Below, piece after piece: positions 1-5,307 of a stretch of DNA of 8,929 bases; within the stretch, counting starts at the first letter, position 1; every line of letters starts with the position of its first letter. This DNA comes from JAAYKM01 sp964408155. Its GTDB lineage: Bacteria > Desulfobacterota > Syntrophia > Syntrophales > JAAYKM01. Location of the stretch: NCBI GenBank assembly GCA_964408155.1, contig CAYOYJ010000105.1:1-8929 (forward strand), written 5' to 3'. The translations under genes were made by a program, and so were the position numbers. The notes beneath the pieces are model-generated. The model was not told the DNA's origin. It was given only the letters and a program-made list of their open reading frames with translations, and made no database searches.

Positions 1-124
1 CTTGAAATATGCGAAGGGTGTGAACAATGATAGGCACTGAATCAAACGTCAGGTACGTCTTGGGAGTCGAATATCCCATTCTCAAACCTGAACCGCCGGC
101 GGGAATGATTGCTGCAATTTTCAT
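1..124 (-). CDS. ispD: 2-C-methyl-D-erythritol 4-phosphate cytidylyltransferase IspD, N-terminal fragment (runs off the left edge)
   Basis: Only the first 41 codons lie in the window; the gene continues leftward. The reverse strand from the ATG at 124-122 begins MKIAAIIPAGGSGLRMG, followed by PKTYL near residues 21-25 and IIVHTLRIF near 32-40. This is the nucleotide-binding start of IspD, which joins CTP to methylerythritol phosphate in the MEP isoprenoid pathway. The family pattern is a Gly-rich loop with Arg-Met (here G10, G11, G13, R15, M16) and a Pro-Lys pair (P21, K22). The residue after Pro-Lys is Thr, where Gln is more usual. The order CarD, PIN-TRAM, IspD resembles the yacL-ispD neighbourhood known in Bacillus, which supports the call. 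No Shine-Dalgarno sequence is visible: the start codon lies 10 bases after a GC-rich hairpin. Other nucleotidyltransferases share the loop, but the match together with the context makes IspD by far the best reading. Confidence 0.9.
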   Translation of the reverse strand, partial: MKIAAIIPAGGSGLRMGYSTPKTYLTFDSVPIIVHTLRIFQ

Positions 125-125
125 T

Positions 126-160
126 AAAAAAAGGAAACCCGGGATTCCCATCCCGGGTTT
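126..160 (-). terminator. Strong hairpin with T tract between the PIN-TRAM gene and ispD
   Basis: A perfect 10-bp stem pairs 135-144 (AAACCCGGGA) with 151-160 (TCCCGGGTTT) around a 6-base loop. On the minus strand the stem begins 5 bases after the PIN-TRAM stop codon and is followed by TTT (end of the stem), CC and seven T. On the plus strand it is followed directly by TTT, giving a run of six T at 158-163, so it could act in both directions. It looks like an intrinsic terminator, but it lies upstream of a co-directional gene (ispD), so attenuation or partial read-through is possible. Confidence 0.75.
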
Positions 161-165
161 TTTGT

Positions 166-1200
166 TCATTTCACCATGGAATTGGATACTTTTTTGTCGT
201 TGGCCAACCCCTTCATCTCGGAAAAAACCATACGACCGGCCGTTGTCTGCAAAACACTGGTCACGACAATTTCCACATTCGAGCCGACATGTTTCTGAGC
301 ATTATCGACAATAATCATCATCCCGTCGTCCATATAGGCCACCCCCTGCCCCGGCTCCTTTCCTTCCTTGACAATTTTAACCGTCATGATCTCACCCGGC
401 AGGATCACCGGCTTTAACGCATTGGCCAACTCATTGATGTTCAGAATCTTAATACCTTGTAGTTCCGCGACTTTGTTCAAATTAAAATCATTTGTAAGAA
501 TTTTTGCACTTAAATGTTTAGCCATCTCGATTAGTTTGGCATCGACGCCTTTTGCATCCGGATAATCCTGATCCACAATCTCTATCTTGATATACTTGTC
601 TTTGCGCATTCGATTTAAGATATCCAAACCCCTTCGCCCCCGAGACCTTTTCAGTGAATCAGGCGAGTCCGCAACATATTGTAACTCCTCCAGAACAAAT
701 TTCGGAATAATCAAGGTCCCTTCGACAAATCCCGTATCGCAAATATCGGCGATACGTCCATCAATGATGGTACTGGTATCCATAATTTTGAGATTCTGGT
801 TAACCTTGACACTGCCTGACGTCAGCAGTTGAAACTCGTCGACCTTTTTGGAACCGATGACCAGCCCCAGGTAACCCATAATGCCCGTCAGAAGCGTATA
901 AATCCAAGGCACAACCTGCTGCTTTTCCATGATGTCACTGACAAAGCTCATACCAAAAGCCAACAGGAACGCGAATAACAAACCAATAAATAAGCCGACG
1001 ACACCGCCGAAGATGACCCGTAATGAAACCTTTCTAATGGCCTTTTCAGAGTGAATCACGAACCATGATGCCAAAAGACCCAGAATTGATCCACCGATGG
1101 AATAAATGTTCAGATAGGCTTGTGGTGAGCCGAAGTAATGATATGAAATGAAAAATCCGCTTAACCCACATGCCAGGATTAAAAGTATTCTAATCTGCAT
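166..1200 (-). CDS. Membrane-anchored PIN-TRAM domain protein (YacL type)
   Basis: This 344-residue protein has three parts. Residues 1-117 hold four hydrophobic segments (about 4-23, 30-49, 62-88 and 98-117). Residues 137-258 form a PIN nuclease fold with acidic residues at D141 (in MDTSTIIDGR), E171/E172, D220 and D238 (in LTNDF). Residues 262-330 form a TRAM RNA-binding domain. PIN domains of this kind cleave RNA with Mg2+ or Mn2+ at a cluster of acidic residues, and the acidic set appears intact. The length and architecture match Bacillus YacL and its relatives, whose substrate is not known to me. The ATG at 1200 is well supported: AAAGGAGGTG (minus strand, 1206-1215) sits 5 bases upstream. 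It lies between carD and ispD in the same direction. An inner-membrane location with the PIN-TRAM part in the cytoplasm is inferred. Confidence 0.93.
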   Translation of the reverse strand: MQIRILLILACGLSGFFISYHYFGSPQAYLNIYSIGGSILGLLASWFVIHSEKAIRKVSLRVIFGGVVGLFIGLLFAFLLAFGMSFVSDIMEKQQVVPWIYTLLTGIMGYLGLVIGSKKVDEFQLLTSGSVKVNQNLKIMDTSTIIDGRIADICDTGFVEGTLIIPKFVLEELQYVADSPDSLKRSRGRRGLDILNRMRKDKYIKIEIVDQDYPDAKGVDAKLIEMAKHLSAKILTNDFNLNKVAELQGIKILNINELANALKPVILPGEIMTVKIVKEGKEPGQGVAYMDDGMMIIVDNAQKHVGSNVEIVVTSVLQTTAGRMVFSEMKGLANDKKVSNSMVK

Positions 1201-1205
1201 TTTTT

Positions 1206-1215
1206 CACCTCCTTT
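1206..1215 (-). promoter_or_regulatory. Near-perfect Shine-Dalgarno for the PIN-TRAM gene
   Basis: The minus strand reads AAAGGAGGTG, an unusually long complement to the 16S 3' end, with a 5-base spacer to the ATG at 1200. It fixes the start. The 160-base gap between carD and this gene (1201-1360) holds no other clear gene. A weak promoter-like pair on the minus strand (TTGCCT, 17 bases, TACACT) is too poor to call. Confidence 0.8.
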
Positions 1216-1360
1216 CTGTTTAATTTCGATACAAAACGAATAATCAACGCATCTCTCTCAGAAGACATGCCCAATATTCAGTGTATGCGTGAAGAGACGA
1301 CAAGGCAAAACGACAACCTGACAGGTGAAAAAGACATTAAATTTCAAGAAGATGAAATCA

Positions 1361-1846
1361 CTATTGAACGGTAAACAACATCTCCAGATCTTTCTCAACC
1401 TTGGTTTCTTCAAGTTTGCTCGCGACAGATATCTCTTTGATCAGCAAATTCTTGGCCGTGTCCATGATTTTTCTTTCGCCAAACGACAGATTCTTGTCAG
1501 TCTTCAGCACCAGAAGATCTCTAAGAACGCTCGCTATCTCGAAAACAGAACCTGTTTTAATTTTTTCCAGGTACTCACGGTACCGTTTATTCCAGGTTTG
1601 TTTATCGATGGTCACGTCCTTACATCTCAGAATGTCGTATATCTTTGAGATATCGTCTTTATGAATCACTTCCCTCAGGCCTACAGAGTCTGCCGAATCG
1701 GTGGGTATCATGATTTTCATGCCGTTTCCCATGATCTTCATGATGTAAAACATCTGTTTGTTGCCCATAATTTCTTTTTTTTCGATCGATTCGATCACAC
1801 CAACACCCTGTGCCGGATAAACCGCCAAATCACCAATTTTGAACAT
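1361..1846 (-). CDS. carD: CarD/CdnL family RNA polymerase-binding transcription regulator
   Basis: This 161-residue protein begins MFKIGDLAVYPAQGVGVI, the start of the CarD_CdnL_TRCF domain (about residues 1-60), the Tudor-like module that binds the RNA polymerase beta subunit. The rest is a helical DNA-contacting domain (about 65-158) with W85 in QTWNKRYREYL and the family-typical stretch LSFGERKIMDTA at 120-131. W85 sits at the position of the tryptophan that wedges into the promoter minor groove in the mycobacterial protein. Family members stabilise the open complex, especially at rRNA promoters. The length is normal. The ATG at 1846 has AAGGTG about 7 bases upstream. A promoter candidate lies immediately upstream, so carD, the PIN-TRAM gene and possibly ispD may be one transcript. 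The alternative, the TRCF RNAP-interaction domain of Mfd, is excluded by the short length. Confidence 0.95.
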   Translation of the reverse strand: MFKIGDLAVYPAQGVGVIESIEKKEIMGNKQMFYIMKIMGNGMKIMIPTDSADSVGLREVIHKDDISKIYDILRCKDVTIDKQTWNKRYREYLEKIKTGSVFEIASVLRDLLVLKTDKNLSFGERKIMDTAKNLLIKEISVASKLEETKVEKDLEMLFTVQ

Positions 1847-1878
1847 GCCGATACACCTTACAATTTATTTAACGATTG

Positions 1879-1907
1879 AGGCTAACACGAGACGGGTAAA
1901 TAGTCAA
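1879..1907 (-). promoter_or_regulatory. Candidate sigma70 promoter for carD
   Basis: On the minus strand, TTGACT (1907-1902) is followed after 17 bases by TAGCCT (1884-1879). A TG one base before the -10 gives an extended -10 element. The predicted start of transcription is about 25 bases upstream of the carD ATG, leaving room for the AAGGTG ribosome site. The -10 matches consensus at only three of six positions, so this is a moderate call. Confidence 0.45.
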
Positions 1908-1974
1908 TAATTATGATAATATCTTCTGATTAAAGGCCCTGACGGGTGTTGCAATAAATACCTGAAGGGAGTAT

Positions 1975-3120
1975 CTATATGAAGCCATGCATCGCTTTAT
2001 ATAGATCCCGGTCGAGTTGCTGAGGATCCTTCTTTTCGTATTCTTCGACAATCTGCCTGAGCCGATCATAAATGCGAATATTCGCCAGGTCATCCAGACT
2101 GTTGTAAATTCCCCGCCTTCTGCCGAGCCTGTAAATCATACGATCTTTTAACGGCATACCGAAATAGCGATCGATGGCGCCCAGCATTCTTTCCTTGTCC
2201 TGGGGAAGTTTGCCTTCGATTTCCTGAAGCAGATTCAGAATATGGTCACTGACAACATATGTGTCCCGGCAATGAAGATTTTCCAGGAGAAGTCTGATTT
2301 CCTTTAAAACATCTTCATCAGCCAGAGGGGTAAACAGTCCTTGCTTCATCATCGTGTAAAGCGCGGTCCCCTCTCTGACCTGCAGTGATCTTAACCGGAT
2401 ATAATCCGGATTGATTTCATTCAAAACTTCCGCCGTCTGTTTTGCATGTTCGGTTGACCATTTATCTCCGCCCATACCGGGAATGATGTACTCACATAAG
2501 GAAATCCCTCCCGCCATGATCCGCTTGCCCCCTTCGATATGGTCAGCCGCGGTTTCTCCTTTTTTGATGAATTCCAGAACAGGATCATAGCCGCTTTCCA
2601 TTCCGACATGGATGCGTGAAAGGCCTGCTGCTTTCAATTTTACAAAATCTTCAACCGTTTTTTTGGCAGCCGTTTTAGATCTACCGTATGAAGTGATTCT
2701 GTCCACAAAAGGAAATATCATCTTAATGTACTTCAGGACCTCGACCAAGTCTTCCGTTTTCATAATGATCGAGTTTGCGTCCTGAAGGAATACGGATTTC
2801 CCGCCAAAATAAAGCCAAGCCGCCACAGACCGGTAAGCATCACTGAAGCCGTAATCGTTAAAAATCATTTGCACGATGCTGTCGTTGACTTTCCCGCCCT
2901 GCCCCCGTTTGCAGGACAATTCGGCGATGCTCTCGGCAATGGCATGCATGGCATCGATTTCTTGTTTGATTTCTTCCACGGACCGCAGAGAAAACTTCGA
3001 ATCATGGTAGCTATGGCAAAAAGTACATTTATTCCATGGGCAATTCCTGGTTGCCCGGATGAGCAGGCTCTCCGCTTCGCTCGGCGGACGAATCGGCCCC
3101 TGTTCGAAATTCAATTCCAT
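1975..3120 (-). CDS. Radical SAM protein of unknown substrate (COG1032-like), CX4CX2C cluster motif
   Basis: This 381-residue protein should bind a 4Fe-4S cluster and S-adenosylmethionine. The presumed cluster cysteines are C27, C32 and C35 in NCPWNKCTFC, spaced CX4CX2C rather than the textbook CX3CX2C. Later radical SAM features are FLQDANSIIM (111-120), a strand and loop reaching SYGRSK (144-149), and HVGMESGYDP (171-180), the Glu-Ser-Gly stretch typical of HemN- and COG1032-like enzymes. I see no B12-binding domain and no second complete cysteine cluster; C70 is isolated. The C-terminal 130 residues look helical. The ATG at 3120 has GGAGAGG about 5 bases upstream. The gene starts 24 bases after the LysM/LytM gene stops, so they are probably co-transcribed. 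The substrate cannot be told from the sequence. Downstream (1847-1974) I see no convincing terminator. Confidence 0.88.
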   Translation of the reverse strand: MELNFEQGPIRPPSEAESLLIRATRNCPWNKCTFCHSYHDSKFSLRSVEEIKQEIDAMHAIAESIAELSCKRGQGGKVNDSIVQMIFNDYGFSDAYRSVAAWLYFGGKSVFLQDANSIIMKTEDLVEVLKYIKMIFPFVDRITSYGRSKTAAKKTVEDFVKLKAAGLSRIHVGMESGYDPVLEFIKKGETAADHIEGGKRIMAGGISLCEYIIPGMGGDKWSTEHAKQTAEVLNEINPDYIRLRSLQVREGTALYTMMKQGLFTPLADEDVLKEIRLLLENLHCRDTYVVSDHILNLLQEIEGKLPQDKERMLGAIDRYFGMPLKDRMIYRLGRRRGIYNSLDDLANIRIYDRLRQIVEEYEKKDPQQLDRDLYKAMHGFI

Positions 3121-3144
3121 ACGTTCCTCTCCAATGGAAAATCT

Positions 3145-3990
3145 TCAGGATAAAAACAAAAGGGGATCTTTTGCCTTGTTTCTGTATCTTATTTCAAAAT
3201 CAATAAACCCCACCCCGGAGGAAGCCGGTATGACCAGGGCGATTTTCTCACCGCGCTTGATTTTTTGATCGACCTTGACGAGTCTTTTGCTGAGATGCGT
3301 ATAAACGGTAGCATAATTTTGATCATGCTTAATGATGACCGTTTCCCCATAATCTTTGAGCAATGCGGAAAAAATAACCTGACCTCCGGCCGATGCGACA
3401 ACGGAAGATTCTTGCCGCGTTTCGATTCGGATACCGTTGTAGAACATTCCGTTGGGCTGCGGTCCATATTTCGAAATCACTTTTCCCTTGAGGGGCCAGA
3501 AAAACTTTCCTGTTTGAATACCATCGGTGTCTTTGCCCGCTGTGATCGGTTTCGCACCATCCCCCTGTTTTATCTTGATATTTTCTTCCGGCAAAACGGT
3601 TTTGGTGCTTGTTTTCGTACCGGGTTTCTTTATTGTCTCTGTCTTTCCCACCGTTTTTCCGGTATAGGTCTCTGCCTTGGGTTTCGGGCCCGGAGAAACT
3701 TCTTTTGACTTGACTTCTTTACTCTTACTTAGATTTTTTACGGACTCTTCCCGGGGCACAAATAGAACCATCCCTTCCTTAAGCGCCGCCGATTTATCCA
3801 ACTCGTTGACTTCAGCCAGTTCCTCCACACTCATCCGATGGTCGCGGGCAATGCCGGACAGCGTCTCTTCGGTTCCGACAACATAATAGTATCCCTGCCT
3901 CGGCTCAGTCTTAACGTAGTCACGGACGCACCCGAAAGTGTGAACGGTCAGCAGGATGAGAACAACGATGTTTCCAATGGTTTTTTTCAT
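3145..3990 (-). CDS. NlpD-like lipoprotein: LysM plus degenerate LytM (M23) domain
   Basis: I chose the ATG at 3990 (281 residues) because it opens a signal peptide, MKKTIGNIVVLILLTVHTFGC, with C21 as the probable lipidated cysteine; the frame stays open to an ATG at 4086 inside pcm, but that start gives no signal peptide. Domains: LysM peptidoglycan-binding at about 36-80; a Lys/Thr/Pro-rich linker at 81-160; LytM/peptidase M23 fold at 162-281. The zinc site is lost: in the HxGxD motif His is Y184 and Asp is R188, and the final HxH is F262 and D264, although H232 remains. This matches non-catalytic LytM factors such as NlpD and EnvC, which activate cell-wall amidases during division. The gene follows pcm, as nlpD does in enterobacteria (surE-pcm-nlpD-rpoS). 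No good SD precedes the chosen start, so translation may depend on coupling. The amidase-activator role is inferred. Confidence 0.87.
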   Translation of the reverse strand: MKKTIGNIVVLILLTVHTFGCVRDYVKTEPRQGYYYVVGTEETLSGIARDHRMSVEELAEVNELDKSAALKEGMVLFVPREESVKNLSKSKEVKSKEVSPGPKPKAETYTGKTVGKTETIKKPGTKTSTKTVLPEENIKIKQGDGAKPITAGKDTDGIQTGKFFWPLKGKVISKYGPQPNGMFYNGIRIETRQESSVVASAGGQVIFSALLKDYGETVIIKHDQNYATVYTHLSKRLVKVDQKIKRGEKIALVIPASSGVGFIDFEIRYRNKAKDPLLFLS

Positions 3991-4060
3991 AATACGAGAA
4001 TGATTCTTTGAGTATTGAAAAGGTAATAAGGATTGACTCCTCCGTGAAGTCGGCAATATT

Positions 4061-4726
4061 TCAGGATTGCGAGCCTCCCCAGGCATAGTCGCCGATCAGA
4101 TCGACAAAGCGGCATCCCCCCAGGTTCTCCTTCTTGATGTCCGTTATGTCCTCTGATAATCTTGTCATTCTGTATAAGGTTTGGGACTGCCGATCACCGA
4201 TGGGTAAAACGATTCTCCCGCCCACGGCAAGTTGAGATAAAAGATTCTGCGGCAAGGATGGGCCGCCGGCAGTGACAATCATGGCGTTAAACGGCGCCTC
4301 TTCTTTCCACCCATAGGTGCCGTCGCCGACCCGAATGGCCACATTGAAATATCCAAGTGCATCAAGGCATTTTCGGGCCTTGGATGCCAGTTTTGCAATT
4401 CTTTCGATGGAAAACACCCGATCAGCCAGTTCCGCCAGAATTGCCGTTTGATATCCGGAGCCGGTTCCAATTTCCAACACCTTGTCTTTCTTGGATATTT
4501 CCATGGCCTGAGTCATCAATGCAACGATATAGGGCTGTGAAATGGTCTGCCCCTCGCCAATCGGCAATGGGTTATCCTGATAGGATTGATCCTGCAATCC
4601 GTCGTCAACAAATATGTGACGGGGGATGGTTTCCATGGCCGCCAGAACCCGCGCATCGCTCAGGCCTCTCGCGCGAATCTGTGTCTCAACCATCCGCATT
4701 CTCTGTTTTTTATACAAATCCATCAT
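4061..4726 (-). CDS. pcm: Protein-L-isoaspartate O-methyltransferase
   Basis: Pcm uses S-adenosylmethionine to methylate isoaspartyl residues in aged proteins, starting their repair in the cytoplasm. The 221-residue length is standard. Visible motifs are the substrate-loop signature GQTISQP (59-65) with its conserved Ser63, SAM motif I VLEIGTGSGYQTA (83-95), an acidic residue at E108 after the second strand, GDGTYGW (134-140), MIVTAG (149-154) and GGRIVLPIG (169-177). The ATG at 4726 overlaps the stop codon of the upstream 131-residue gene in an ATGA arrangement. A second ATG follows immediately at 4723. The SD GAAGGA is only 3 bases from the first ATG but 6 from the second, so the second may be used. 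Downstream, the lipoprotein gene begins about 70 bases after the stop. The pcm-nlpD-like pairing is a known neighbourhood; surE and rpoS are not in this window. Confidence 0.96.
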   Translation of the reverse strand: MMDLYKKQRMRMVETQIRARGLSDARVLAAMETIPRHIFVDDGLQDQSYQDNPLPIGEGQTISQPYIVALMTQAMEISKKDKVLEIGTGSGYQTAILAELADRVFSIERIAKLASKARKCLDALGYFNVAIRVGDGTYGWKEEAPFNAMIVTAGGPSLPQNLLSQLAVGGRIVLPIGDRQSQTLYRMTRLSEDITDIKKENLGGCRFVDLIGDYAWGGSQS

Positions 4727-5118
4727 TTATCCTTCACATATTTTTTTTTGGGTGGAATCGCATAAAACTCTTCAACCCAGTGGTGTTTTCTTAGCCCCAA
4801 GGCCTCTCTGGTTACGATAAGGTAATAATACTGAATTTTTGCCGTATCCCGGACCTTATTGAAATGATCGATATGCTGGTTGATTTCGATCAGAGTCGAT
4901 CTCTTGCGCGGCGGCGTTTCTCCGATTGATCCCGTATGATCGTTCTCCTGGAAAGACGGGCCGCAGAAGGCCGTACTCTCTTTAAGAATGGATTCCTCGA
5001 TATGTGCAAGCCGGCACAGTGTTTTCGTCAAATTTTCCGCAGCCTTGGCCAGCACAGCCGCTCGTTCTCGGAGAAACTCTTCCTGCAGGATTTCTTCAAT
5101 TGATTTTTCTGTTTTCAC
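4723..5118 (-). CDS. Uncharacterised 131-residue cytoplasmic protein, first gene of the pcm operon
   Basis: I do not recognise this protein. It starts with GTG at 5118; an in-frame stop lies 12-14 bases upstream and the protein has no internal Met, so this is the best available start, although no clear SD precedes it. The N-terminal 50 residues are rich in Glu, Ala, Leu and Lys and look like one long helix, perhaps a coiled coil (from KSIEEILQEEFL to about residue 47). A polar, Pro/Gly-containing stretch follows at about 50-72, then a second helical part (73-108). The end is basic (PPKKKYVKDK). There is no signal peptide, membrane segment or metal motif. The stop codon overlaps the pcm start, so the two are almost certainly translationally coupled. 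In enterobacteria the gene just before pcm is surE; this protein bears no resemblance to SurE. The coding call rests on the overlap, the clean frame and the divergent promoter region upstream. Confidence 0.75.
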   Translation of the reverse strand: MKTEKSIEEILQEEFLRERAAVLAKAAENLTKTLCRLAHIEESILKESTAFCGPSFQENDHTGSIGETPPRKRSTLIEINQHIDHFNKVRDTAKIQYYYLIVTREALGLRKHHWVEEFYAIPPKKKYVKDK

Positions 5119-5185
5119 GGTTTGTAGCGGTCACTAAAATTCCCCGTTCATTAACATGCATAATTTCTTTTTTCAATAGAGCCGA

Positions 5186-5214
5186 ATCAGACTTGACCGG
5201 TCTGAGATTTTCAA
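5186..5214 (-). promoter_or_regulatory. Candidate leftward promoter for the pcm operon
   Basis: On the minus strand, TTGAAA (5214-5209) is followed after 17 bases by TCTGAT (5191-5186), giving 5/6 and 4/6 matches to sigma70 consensus. The leader to the GTG at 5118 would be about 60 bases. It overlaps an inverted repeat (5187-5205) and a candidate rightward promoter. This is a pattern call only. Confidence 0.35.
5187..5205. repeat. Inverted repeat TCAGAC-N7-GTCTGA in the divergent control region
   Basis: A perfect 6-bp dyad, TCAGAC (5187-5192) and GTCTGA (5200-5205), has a 7-base centre. Related GTCT copies follow at 5217-5220 and 5222-5225. The dyad overlaps the -10 of the leftward promoter candidate and the -35 of the rightward one, which is where a shared operator would lie. 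No regulator gene is adjacent, so an operator role is a guess. Confidence 0.4.
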
Positions 5215-5222
5215 AGTCTAAG
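5194..5222 (+). promoter_or_regulatory. Candidate rightward promoter for the mutase / macro-domain pair
   Basis: TTGACC (5194-5199) is followed after 17 bases by TCTAAG (5217-5222), giving 5/6 and 4/6 matches to consensus. The leader to the mutase ATG would be about 80 bases. A second, weaker possibility is TTGCTG at 5238-5243 with TTTATA at 5262-5267. Neither is certain. Confidence 0.3.
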
Positions 5223-5307
5223 TCTGTCAGTCATCTTTTGCTGAAAGTTATGATGAAATGATTTATATTGATCGTCAATATCCGCACGATACAGGAGTCA
5301 ATCAATT

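Noticed and set aside
27..417. Plus-strand open frames over the left edge
   Set aside because: They run antisense through ispD, the hairpin and the PIN-TRAM C terminus and show no family features; the minus-strand genes explain this DNA.
1316..1326. Palindrome ACCTGACAGGT between carD and the PIN-TRAM gene as an operator
   Set aside because: An 11-base dyad with a single central base is short, and no promoter can be placed firmly beside it.
1361..1846. CarD as a fragment of Mfd (TRCF)
   Set aside because: The length of 161 residues, the C-terminal helical domain with W85 and the intact start and stop fit a free-standing CarD.
1907..1977. Terminator after the radical SAM gene
   Set aside because: The region is AT-rich with only weak, long-loop pairings (CCCT with AGGG) and no stem followed by a T tract.
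3991..4086. Longer version of the LysM/LytM protein starting at 4086 inside pcm
   Set aside because: The extra 32 residues would bury the signal peptide and lipobox, and no ribosome site precedes the 4086 ATG.
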